Positions 15,090 to 26,600 of a stretch of 64,000 nucleotides of DNA are shown one piece after another. Every line of letters begins with the position of its first letter. Position 1 is the stretch's first letter. The notes beneath the pieces were generated by a model, which saw only the letters and a list, made by a program, of their open reading frames with translations, was not told where the DNA came from and made no database searches. The position numbers and the translations under genes are program-made. Source of the stretch: Xiphydria camelus (taxonomy: Eukaryota; Arthropoda; Insecta; Hymenoptera; Xiphydriidae); the NCBI GenBank assembly GCA_963678675.1, contig OY783197.1, positions 840,400 to 904,399 of the forward strand, written 5' to 3'.

Positions 15090-17305
15090 TAGTAGGACTC
15101 TATATATGAATATAATAGGATTCTATACTTATACAAATTTTATAATAGAATTCTATAATAAGAATCTAGTAGGATTAAATACTTATAAAAATTTTATAAT
15201 AGTGTGCTATAATAAGAATCTTACTGTAGGACTCTATAATAAAAATCTAGTAGGATTAAATACATATAAAAATTTTATAATAGGATTCTATAATAAGAAT
15301 CTTACTGTAGGACTCTATAATAAGAATCTATAGTAGGATTCAATACTTATAAAAATTTTATAATAGGATTCTATAATAAGAATCTATAGTAGGATTCAAT
15401 ACTTATAGAAATTTTATAATAGGATTCTATAATAAGAATCTTACTGTAGGACTCTATAATAAGAATCTAATAGGATTCTATACTTATAAAAATTTTATAA
15501 TAGAATTTTATAATAAGAATCTTACTGTAGGTCTCTATAATAAGAATCTAGTAGGATTAAATACTTATACAAATTTTATAATAGAATTCTATAATAAGAA
15601 TCTTACTGTAGGACTCTATATATGAATATAATAGGATTAAATACTTATAAAAATTTTATAATAGAATTCTATAATAAGAATCTTACTGTAGGACTCTATA
15701 TATGAATATAATAGAATTCTATAATAAGAATCTTACTGTAGGACTCTATATATGAATATAATAGGATTAAATACTTATAAAAGTTTTATAATAGGATTCT
15801 ATAATAAAAATCTTACTGTAGGACTCTATTATAAGAATCTATAGTAGGATTAAATAATTATAAAAATTTTATAATATAATTCTATAATAAGAATCTTACT
15901 GTAGGACTCTATATATGAATATAATAGGATTAAATACTTATAAAAATTTTATAATAGAATTCTATAATAAGAATCTAGTAGGATTCAATACTTGTAAAAA
16001 TTTTATAATAGGATTCTATAATAAGAATCTTACTGTAGGACTCTATATATGAATATAATAGGATTAAATACTTATAAAAATTTTATAATAGAATTCTATA
16101 ATAAGAATCTTACTGTAGGTCTCTATAATAAGAATCTAGTAGGATTAAATACTTATACAAATTTTATAATAGAATTCTATAATAAGAATCTTACTGTAGG
16201 ACTCTATATATGAATATAATAGGATTAAATACTTATAAAAATTTTATAATAGAATTCTATAATAAGAATCTTACTGTAGGTCTCTATAATAAGAATCTAA
16301 TAGGATTCTATACTTATAAAAATTTTATAATAGAATTCTATAATAAGAATCTTACTGTAGGACTCTATATATGAATATAATAGGATTAAATACTTATAAA
16401 AATTTTATAATAGGATTCTATAATAAAAATCTTACTGTAGGACTCTATTATAAGAATCTATAGTAGGATTAAATAATTATAAAAATTTTATAATAGAATT
16501 CTATAATAAGAATCTTACTGTAGGACTCTATATATGAATATAATAGGATTAAATACTTATAAAAATTTTATAATAGAATTCTATAATAAGAATCTAGTAG
16601 GATTAAATACTTATAAAAATTTTATAATAGTGTGCTGTAATAAGAATCTTACTGTAGGACTCTATATATGAATATAATAGGATTCTATACTTATAAAAAT
16701 TTTATAATAGAATTCTATAATAAAAATCTTACTGTAGGACTCTATATATGAATCTAATAGGATTAAATACTTATAAAAATTTTATAATAGAATTCTATAA
16801 TAAGAATCTTACTGTAGGACTCTATATATGAATATAATAGGATTCTATACTTATAAAAATTTTATAATAGAATTCTATAATAAGAATCTTACTGTAGGAC
16901 TCTATAATAAGAATCTATAGTAGGATTCAATACTTATAGAAATTTTATAATAGAATTCTATAATAAAAATCTTACTGTAGGACTATATATGAATCTAATA
17001 GGATTAAATACTTATAAAAATTTTATAATAGGATTCTATAATAAGAATCTTAGTGTAGGACTCTATATATGAATCTAGTAGGATTAAATACTTATACAAA
17101 TTTTATAATAGAATTCTATAATAAGAATCTTACTGTAGGACTCTATATATGAATATAATAGGATTAAATACTTATAAAAATTTTATAATAGAATTCTATA
17201 ATAAGAATCTTACTGTAGGTCTCTATAATAAGAATCTAATAGGATTCTATACTTATAAAAATTTTATAATAGAATTCTATAATAAGAATCTTACTGTAGG
17301 ACTCT
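15090..17305. repeat. Higher-order satellite block, copy 1
   Basis: This ~2.2-kb stretch of monomers recurs at 18,535-20,750 with a constant offset of 3,445 bp. Rare private variants are shared at the same offset: the missing-G form ATAATATAATTC at 15,871 and 19,316, and a shortened monomer reading GACTATATATG near 16,981, paired with a one-base variant near 20,426. Similarity stops near 17,305 against 20,750, where copy 1 continues into a variant block with AAGGATCTAT. Confidence 0.85.
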
Positions 17306-18534
17306 ATTATAAGGATCTATAGTAGGATTCAATACTTATAAAATTTTTATAATAGAATTCTATAATAAGAATCTTACTGTAGGACTCTATATATGAATCT
17401 AATAGGATTCTATACTTATAAAAATTTTATAATAGAATTCTATAATAAGAATCTTACTGTAGGACTCTGTATATGAATATAATAGGATTAAATACTTATA
17501 AAATTTTTATAATAGAATTCTATAATAAGAATCTTACTGTAGGACTCTATAATAAGAATCTATAGTAGGATTCAATACTTATAGAAATTTTATAATAGAA
17601 TTCTATAATAAAAATCTTACTGTAGGACTATATATGAATCTAATAGGATTAAATACTTATAAAAATTTTATAATAGGATTCTATAATAAGAATCTTAGTG
17701 TAGGACTCTATATATGAATCTAATAGGATTAAATACTTATAAAAATTTTATAATAGGATTCTATAATAAGAATCTTACTGTATGACTCTATAATAAGAAT
17801 CTATAGTAGGATTCAATACTTATAAAAATTTTATAATAGAATTCTATAATAAGAATCTTATAGTAGGACTCTATATATGAATATAATAGGATTAAATACT
17901 TATAACAGAATTCTATAATAAGAATCTTACTGTAGGACTCTATAATAAGAATCTATAGTAGGATTCAATACTTATAAAAATTTTATAATAGAATTCTATA
18001 ATAAGAATCTTATAGTAGGACTCTATATATGAATATAATAGGATTAAATACTTATAACAGAATTCTATAATAAGAATCTTACTGTAGGACTCTATATATG
18101 AATCTAATAGGATTAAATACTTAGAAAAATTTTATAATAGGATTCTATAATAAAAATCTTACTGTAGGACTCTATATATGAATATAATAGGATTCTATAA
18201 TAAGAATCTTACTGTAGGACTCTATATATGAATATAATAGGATTAAATACTTATAAAAATTTTATAATAGAATTCTATAATAAGAATCTTACTGTAGGAC
18301 TCTGTATATGAATATAATAGGATTAAATACTTATAAAAATTTTATAATAGAATTCTATAATAAGAATCTTACTGTAGGACTCTATATATGAATATAATAG
18401 GATTCTATACTTATAAAAATTTTATAATAGAATTCTATAATAAAAATCTTACTGTAGGACTCTATTATAAGAATCTATAGTAGGATTAAATACTTATAAA
18501 AATTTTATAATAGGATTCTATAATAAGAATCTTA

Positions 18535-20750
18535 TAGTAGGACTCTATATATGAATATAATAGGATTCTATACTTATACAAATTTTATAATAGAATTCTA
18601 TAATAAGAATCTAGTAGGATTAAATACTTATAAAAATTTTATAATAGTGTGCTATAATAAGAATCTTACTGTAGGACTCTATAATAAAAATCTAGTAGGA
18701 TTAAATACATATAAAAATTTTATAATAGGATTCTATAATAAGAATCTTACTGTAGGACTCTATAATAAGAATCTATAGTAGGATTCAATACTTATAAAAA
18801 TTTTATAATAGGATTCTATAATAAGAATCTATAGTAGGATTCAATACTTATAGAAATTTTATAATAGGATTCTATAATAAGAATCTTACTGTAGGACTCT
18901 ATAATAAGAATCTAATAGGATTCTATACTTATAAAAATTTTATAATAGAATTTTATAATAAGAATCTTACTGTAGGTCTCTATAATAAGAATCTAGTAGG
19001 ATTAAATACTTATACAAATTTTATAATAGAATTCTATAATAAGAATCTTACTGTAGGACTCTATATATGAATATAATAGGATTAAATACTTATAAAAATT
19101 TTATAATAGAATTCTATAATAAGAATCTTACTGTAGGACTCTATATATGAATATAATAGAATTCTATAATAAGAATCTTACTGTAGGACTCTATATATGA
19201 ATATAATAGGATTAAATACTTATAAAAGTTTTATAATAGGATTCTATAATAAAAATCTTACTGTAGGACTCTATTATAAGAATCTATAGTAGGATTAAAT
19301 AATTATAAAAATTTTATAATATAATTCTATAATAAGAATCTTACTGTAGGACTCTATATATGAATATAATAGGATTAAATACTTATAAAAATTTTATAAT
19401 AGAATTCTATAATAAGAATCTAGTAGGATTCAATACTTGTAAAAATTTTATAATAGGATTCTATAATAAGAATCTTACTGTAGGACTCTATATATGAATA
19501 TAATAGGATTAAATACTTATAAAAATTTTATAATAGAATTCTATAATAAGAATCTTACTGTAGGTCTCTATAATAAGAATCTAGTAGGATTAAATACTTA
19601 TACAAATTTTATAATAGAATTCTATAATAAGAATCTTACTGTAGGACTCTATATATGAATATAATAGGATTAAATACTTATAAAAATTTTATAATAGAAT
19701 TCTATAATAAGAATCTTACTGTAGGTCTCTATAATAAGAATCTAATAGGATTCTATACTTATAAAAATTTTATAATAGAATTCTATAATAAGAATCTTAC
19801 TGTAGGACTCTATATATGAATATAATAGGATTAAATACTTATAAAAATTTTATAATAGGATTCTATAATAAAAATCTTACTGTAGGACTCTATTATAAGA
19901 ATCTATAGTAGGATTAAATAATTATAAAAATTTTATAATAGAATTCTATAATAAGAATCTTACTGTAGGACTCTATATATGAATATAATAGGATTAAATA
20001 CTTATAAAAATTTTATAATAGAATTCTATAATAAGAATCTAGTAGGATTAAATACTTATAAAAATTTTATAATAGTGTGCTGTAATAAGAATCTTACTGT
20101 AGGACTCTATATATGAATATAATAGGATTCTATACTTATAAAAATTTTATAATAGAATTCTATAATAAAAATCTTACTGTAGGACTCTATATATGAATCT
20201 AATAGGATTAAATACTTATAAAAATTTTATAATAGAATTCTATAATAAGAATCTTACTGTAGGACTCTATATATGAATATAATAGGATTCTATACTTATA
20301 AAAATTTTATAATAGAATTCTATAATAAGAATCTTACTGTAGGACTCTATAATAAGAATCTATAGTAGGATTCAATACTTATAGAAATTTTATAATAGAA
20401 TTCTATAATAAAAATCTTACTGTAGGGCTATATATGAATCTAATAGGATTAAATACTTATAAAAATTTTATAATAGGATTCTATAATAAGAATCTTAGTG
20501 TAGGACTCTATATATGAATCTAGTAGGATTAAATACTTATACAAATTTTATAATAGAATTCTATAATAAGAATCTTACTGTAGGACTCTATATATGAATA
20601 TAATAGGATTAAATACTTATAAAAATTTTATAATAGAATTCTATAATAAGAATCTTACTGTAGGTCTCTATAATAAGAATCTAATAGGATTCTATACTTA
20701 TAAAAATTTTATAATAGAATTCTATAATAAGAATCTTACTGTAGGACTCT
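18535..20750. repeat. Higher-order satellite block, copy 2
   Basis: This is the partner of the 15,090-17,305 block and holds the same order of monomer variants. It differs by rare substitutions, for example a G in place of A near 20,427. The close match against the more variable neighbouring monomers implies a recent segmental duplication within the array. Confidence 0.85.
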
Positions 20751-21893
20751 ATATATGAATATAATAGAATTCTATAATAAGAATCTTACTGTAGGACTCT
20801 ATATATGAATATAATAGGATTAAATACTTAAAAAAATTTTATAATAGGATTCTATAATAAAAATCTTACTGTAGGACTCTATTATAAGAATCTATAGTAG
20901 GATTAAATAATTATAAAAATTTTATAATAGAATTCTATAATAAGAATCTTACTGTAGGACTCTATATATGAATATAATAGGATTAAATACTTATAAAAAT
21001 TTTATAATAGAATTCTATAATAAGAATCTAGTAGGATTAAATACTTATAAAAATTTTATAATAGTGTGCTGTAATAAGAATCTTACTGTAGGACTCTATA
21101 TATGAATATAATAGGATTAAATACTTATAAAAATTTTATAATAGAATTCTATAATAAGAATCTTACTGTAGGTCTCTATAATAAGAATCTAGTAGGATTA
21201 AATACTTATACAAATTTTATAATAGAATTCTATAATAAGAATCTTACTGTAGGACTCTATATATGAATATAATAGGATTAAATACTTATAAAAATTTTAT
21301 AATAGAATTCTATAATAAGAATCTTACTGTAGGACTCTATATATGAATATAATAGGATTAAATACTTATAAAAATTTTATAATAGAATTCTATAATAAAA
21401 ATCTTACTGTAGGACTCTATATATGAATCTAATAGGATTAAATACTTATAAAAATTTTATAATAGGATTCTATAATAAGAATCTATAGTAGGATTCAATA
21501 CTTATAGAAATTTTATAATAGGATTCTATAATAAGAATCTAATAGGATTCTATACTTATAAAAATTTTATAATAGAATTTTATAATAATAATCTTACTGT
21601 AGGTCTCTATAATAAGAATCTAGTAGGATTAAATACTTATACAAATTTTATAATAGAATTCTATAATAAGAATCTTACTGTAGGACTCTATATATTTATC
21701 TAATAGTATTAAATACTTATAAAAATTTTATAATAGAATTCTATAATAAGAATCTAGTAGGATTAAATACTTATAAAAATTTTATAATAGTGTGCTATAA
21801 TAAGAATCTAGTAGGATTAAATACTTATACAAATTTTATAATAGAATTCTATAATAAGAATCTTACTGTAGGACTATATATGAATATAATAGG

Positions 21894-23240
21894 ATTAGAA
21901 GTATGCTGGGGCTTTAAAGTAAGTACTAGCTATGATTAGGATGTACTGGGATTTTAAAAGAAGCATGATTATGCTGCAGTTTTACAAAACGTATAAGGGA
22001 TGCAGAAGGTGTATCAGGGGTTTGTATTAGTGATGTGGAGGGTATATTAGGGATTCAGGAGGAATATTAGGAATGCGAAGGGTATGCTAGGGGTTTAGAA
22101 GATATATAAGGGATATCGGAGTTGTGTTGGGGCTTTAGAAGGAGTGTGGAGAGTGTGCTGGAAGTTTAGAAGGTATATAAGGGATGTTAGAAGTATGCTG
22201 GGGCTTTAAAGTAAGTACTAGCTATGATTAGGATGTACTGGGAATTTAAAAGAAGTATTAGGGTTGAAGGGATTATGCTGCAGTTTTACAAAACGTATAA
22301 GGGATGCAGAAGGTGTGTCAGGGGTTTGTATTAGAGATGTGGAGCGTATATTAGGGATTCAGGAGGAATATTAGGAATGCGAAGCGTATGCTAGGGGTTT
22401 AGAAGATATATACGGGATATCGGAGTTGTGTTGGGGCTTTAGAAGGAGTATTAGGAATGGGGAGGGTATGTTGGAAGTTTAGAAGATATATAAGGGATGT
22501 TAGAAGTATGCTGGGGCTTTAAAGTAAGTACTAGCTATGAGGAGGATATACTGATAATTTAAAAGAATTATTAGGGTTGAAGGGATTATGTCGGAGTTTT
22601 AGAAAACGTATAAGGGATGCAGAAGGAATGTCAGGGGTTTGAAATATGAACTAGGGAAGACGAGAATGAGTTTAGATTCCCGATGAGAAGGGCGTATTTA
22701 AGCTTTCAATCAAGTATTAGGAAGATGGAAGGTATATTGGTGCTTTAAAAGAAGTTGTCGGGGTATTGAAGATGCATTAGGGTTTAGAAGACATATAATG
22801 AATATAGAAAGTGTGTAGGGGTTTTAGAAGAATTACTTAGGAATGAAGGAGATGTGTTGGGATTTTCGAGCAAGTATTAGGAATGTGGAAAGTATGTTGA
22901 AGCTAATAAAGAGGTATTAAAAATATTAAGGATGCTTTGGAGGAAGTATATTAGTGATGTGGATGATGCATTGGGGCTCTCTCGAAAAAGTATTAAGAAT
23001 GATACGTTGGTATGTTGGGGCTTTCGAACAATTATTAGGAACGTGAAAGGTATATTGGAGCTTTCGAGCAAGTATTAGAGATAAGGGAGGATGCGTTGGG
23101 GTTCCTGAACGAATATTAGGGATGTGGGAGTGTGCATTGGGGTTCTCGAACACGTATTAGGGATATGAAGAATGAGTCGGGGTTTTTAAATAAGTATTAA
23201 ACATATGTAGAGTGCGTTGGAGTTGCTGAAAATGTATCAG
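21894..23240. repeat. Degenerate minisatellite with a ~300-bp super-period
   Basis: Immediately after the satellite the sequence changes to G-rich tandem repeats built around short units resembling TTAGGAATG, GAAGGTATG and TTGGGGCTTTAGAA. A longer unit beginning GAAGTATGCTGGGGCTTT occurs at 21,898, 22,190 and 22,503, giving spacings of 292 and 313 bp. From about 22,620 to 23,240 only the short unit remains and it decays steadily. ORFs on the minus strand here (22,877-23,153) are repeat-encoded and not credible genes. Confidence 0.85.
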
Positions 23241-23344
23241 GAATGTCAGTAACGAACTCGGTGAAATTTAGTGTTAAAAATACGATCGAGGTATCAGGAA
23301 CATATCGACACCTTTTTGCCAAAGTATTGTAAATGACACTTCCA

Positions 23345-23525
23345 AGAAAGTCTTTATTTATATATAAAATTTCAGTTCCATATGTTCCCCACTTAGTTCT
23401 AAGTTTCGATTCTTATTTATTCCAAGTATTAAAACTCCTTAATTAGGAGTTTTGATACTTAGGATATTGGAATGAAAACTTAGGACTAATTACGGAATAT
23501 ATGGGGATGAAGTCATATATAGGAA
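23345..23525. repeat. Imperfect foldback (~180 bp), MITE-like
   Basis: The centre at about 23,441 is a strong palindrome: AAGTATTAAAACTCCT on the left faces AGGAGTTTTGATACTT on the right, with one mismatch and a short spacer. Outward pairing continues with CTAAG/CTTAG, TTATTCC/GGAATGA and CCATATGTTCC/GGAATATATGG. The arms together span about 180 bp. This fits a foldback or MITE-type element, or another hairpin-forming sequence. No target-site duplication was found. Confidence 0.6.
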
Positions 23526-24180
23526 CGGAGAAGACTTAAGAAATAGGAGGACTGGATACTAATACTATGGGGTAGGGAACTTAATTTTATAAGTAATGGA
23601 GAGAAGATCTTATGTGGGTATCGGAGGTGGGAAACGTGGAAGGAGGAATTATGATACATTCGACATAGGAATAGGAACTTGGACTTTGGGAAGGAAGTTG
23701 AAATTATTTAAAAATCATCGAGTCGATTCCGCAGTGGCATACAAGTCCTATAAGAAGAAAGTAAATTTCCTGAGGAGCATCCTTGGTGGCCAGTATATTA
23801 AAAATGGATAAAATTGTGCGATTTTCTTACCGATCGTTACTGATCGACAGTCGAACGGAATCTGAGGGAATGGTCTAGATGGATCGTCCTTATATACCTA
23901 TAGCCTGCGCAAGAATGCTGCGCGTCTGCGCACTTCAAATTCTGTGGATACTTTTGAAAAGGTATTTGATATTTTAATACAGAGAGAGTACTGCTAAATG
24001 CGACGGGCTACTACAGTTCAAGGTAGAAGAATATAACTTATTCTTAACGATCCTTACGAGACGAGAGTCGAAGCTGTACTGAAAGTAGAGCCGGGAAAGG
24101 TATTGTTATATAGCCTATAGGAGCCATGCAAAACAGGAAAGTGAAAGAGAGTGTATAATAAAGATGAAGAGAGAGATATG
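23526..24180. other. Mostly single-copy spacer, no gene seen
   Basis: The spacer lies between the foldback and the satellite outlier. A 71-codon ORF at 23,596-23,811 (+) has no recognisable domain and mixed composition, so it is not called. Nothing else is seen. Confidence 0.5.
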
Positions 24181-24957
24181 TATGTATATAATAGAATTCT
24201 ATAATAAGAATGTAATAATAACTCTATAAAAGAATCTGATAATAGGATTCTATACATATATAAGAATTTTATAATAGGATTCTATAATAAGAATCTTATT
24301 GTAGCACTCTATATAAGAACCTAATAGGGTTCAATACTTATAAAAATTTTATAATAGAACTCTATAATAAGAATCTGATAATAGGACTTTATTTAATAAT
24401 ATAATAATAGGATTCTATACTTATAAGAATTTTATAATAGGATTCTATAATAAGAATCTTATTGTAGGACTCTATATAAGAATCTGATAGGATTCAATAC
24501 TTAGAAGAATCTTATTATAGGACTCTATATAAGAATCTAATAGGATTCAATACTTAGAAGAATTTTTTAATAGAATTTTATAATAAGAATCTTATTGTAG
24601 GACTCTATATAAGAATCTAATAGGATTCAATACTTATAAAAATTTTATAATAGAACTCTATAATAAGAATCTAATAATAACTCTATAAAAGGATTTGATA
24701 ATAGGACTTAAGAAAGAAGGACTTATAAGAAACTCTTAGTAGGATTCTATATAATATAAGAAACTATTAGTTCTGTATAGGAATCTGAATAGAAATCTAA
24801 TAATGGGATTCTGTATAGGAATTTGTATAGAAATCTGATTCTAGGAATTTGTATAGGAATCTGAATAGAAATCTAATAATGGGATTCTGTATAGGAATCT
24901 GATAATAGGAATCTGTATAGAAATCTGATAGTACGTTTCTGTATAGGAATCTATCAC
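24181..24957. repeat. Diverged outlier of the satellite
   Basis: Short units such as ATAGGATTCTATACTTATAA, TAATAAGAATCTTATTGTAG and CTGTATAGGAATCTG are clearly related to the main array but are more degenerate and irregular in length. They simplify to a ~20-bp unit toward the right end. The stretch is isolated from the main array by about 2.3 kb. It probably represents an older edge of the satellite. The variant with GGACTTTATTTAATAAT is shared with the islands at about 2,290 and 3,285. Confidence 0.85.
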
Positions 24958-24983
24958 CGTGTAAATTATGTATCAACATAGCC

Positions 24984-25432
24984 TGTAACAAATTTACTAA
25001 CCAACCTCGAGGGAGTGACTACCGGGTGGAGTACCGACCCACCGTTGAGAGAGAACCCACTGCGCCGCCACCGACTTACGCCCAGTCCGCGGATCCGTTA
25101 ATCCGACCGGTTAACCAGGAGTAAGAGTTCGCAAGTAAGAACTTCCAGGAGGAAGTTCAATCTACTCCGGGGAGTGTTAAGCGTAGATAGGCACCCCCTT
25201 ATCTCACCACGAGTGACCTATATAAGCCGGCCTAAATACCTAGGGCGGCAGTTCTGCTTCGAGAGTTCTCCTCTTCACAACACAACATACGTGCCATATT
25301 GTGACAGACTCCTAGAAATAGTGATAATATTGTACTTAGTAAAAGAGAAGAAATAAAGTAGCACTGACTATACTCAGGTATAGCCAGTGCCTCCCTTTTT
25401 AAAAAGTCAACTGAAACTATTTCCCCGTAACA
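24984..25432 (+). mobile_element. Candidate solo LTR of a retrotransposon
   Basis: The segment starts TGTAACA and ends GTAACA, so it has the TG...CA ends expected of an LTR, and is about 449 bp long. A TATA-like CTATATAAG lies at 25,218-25,226, and an AATAAA polyadenylation signal lies at 25,352-25,357, in the right order for U3, R and U5. Just after the signal, 25,362-25,391 forms a hairpin (GCACTGACTATAC against TATAGCCAGTGC). No target-site duplication, primer-binding site or pol genes were found next to it. It is therefore either a solo LTR or an unrelated promoter-bearing fragment. The superfamily cannot be assigned. Confidence 0.4.
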
Positions 25433-26600
25433 ATCATCATGAGGCAATAGTGGGTCATAAAGGGTTCGCTGTTTCTTTTTCGATATCAATGCGAAATTAT
25501 AAGACACTAATCGAACATTACCCGAGTGCAATTGGAGCGTTATTCATTTACCGCTGCTTTTAATTAAAAAAATATATATACATGCCTTCAGTGCTTGGAC
25601 ATGACGGAGGACGTAGCTTACGATTCGGGATGTTTGAGAAGTACCCTGCTCTTACTGAAGTCGCACGTCCACTCGGTTGCCGTATCGACGTTCGTCATCT
25701 CCGTGGCATTGGTAAGCCGTCAGTTGCACCTTCATTTCCAAATAGTAATTACCAATGCACGCGCGTGAATTGTGCAGCTCGTGGGACTACTCCTTGCCTG
25801 TGGAATACGCGGGAGGAACAAGACGCCGCGTCGCTCGACGTCGGATCGGGCGGCAAGATGAGCAGAGTGCGCGAGTCGAAATTGAAGTATACCGTGGAAG
25901 TTGAACGTTTTTCCTTTTTTTTATTATCATATATAGATCATATATTTTCTGAAAACACTTAATATATTATACTTATAATAATAATATTGTAAGTTATTGG
26001 ACATGCTGGTTGGGTCGTGATTCTGGCCTGCCGCGCGCGGCAACGGTTCGATGGATGGTGCTTCCGAGGAGATTCGAATTACACACCTCCCGCTCACCGC
26101 GATATATTCCAAGTTCAATGAGAAAATACACATATCAAAATCATTCGCGGCTGTCGTTCGCTCTCGACATCGAGCAGCGATCTGACGCGCGTTGGTGATA
26201 TATTCATTGTTTAGCTAATATACGAAATATTGACATTTGGTACTTCGACGAACAATACATACACGCGTCCGTATCATTGCTGCATTCACACGTAGGTGTG
26301 TATGCGTGTGTCCGTGTATCATGTGCGTAGGTATGTCGTAGCTGCGAAGGACAGGGACTGGGCGCAGTTTTCAGGCAGATTCCATCCAGTTACAGATATA
26401 TTATATCATAGCAAACATCGTGACTATTTACAATAAATACAGTTGATTAGATTATATAAATAAAATATATCGTATTATTAGTTTAGGTTTACAGCAACAC
26501 GTGACAGTAAACAATTAGATCAGCGGCAAAATAGCGTAGTCTACCTAGGTAGTGGTCGTAGCTATAGCGTGGCTGGCTGAGCTCGGCTCGTATTCGGCTC
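25433..26600. other. Intergenic, no supported gene
   Basis: A 126-codon ORF at 25,582-25,962 (+) is the longest frame here. It has no domain I recognise, lies just downstream of the LTR candidate, and ends in an AT-rich tail, so it is not called as a gene. The rest is AT-rich with CpG-rich patches. Confidence 0.4.

Larger units (their letters stand above)
1..21893. repeat. AT-rich satellite array, 80/81-bp monomer
   Basis: An uninterrupted tandem array fills the first third of the window and is cut by its left edge. The 80-bp monomer has three parts: a block with GGATTAAATACTTATAAAAA, a block with GAATTCTATAATAAGAATC, and a block with ACTGTAGGACTCTATATATG. Adjacent copies repeat exactly at 80 bp, for example around 989, 1,069 and 1,149. 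In an 81-bp variant the last block carries ATAATAAGAATC in place of ATATATGAATAT. About 270 monomers fit. Most copies contain an EcoRI site (GAATTC). No gene is supported: the short ORFs inside are repeat-encoded and repeat with the monomers. The role is probably structural heterochromatin, which is inference. Confidence 0.97.

Noticed and set aside
532..18778. Fourteen ORFs of 61-90 codons in the satellite
   Set aside because: They are translations of the tandem monomer, repeat with the 81-bp variant and show no independent coding signal.
1..21893. CRISPR-like regular repeat array
   Set aside because: There are no unique spacers; the units abut and vary by drift. The window is eukaryotic.
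25582..25962. 126-codon ORF next to the LTR candidate
   Set aside because: It has no recognised domain and an AT-rich tail. It could be a retroelement remnant but this cannot be supported.
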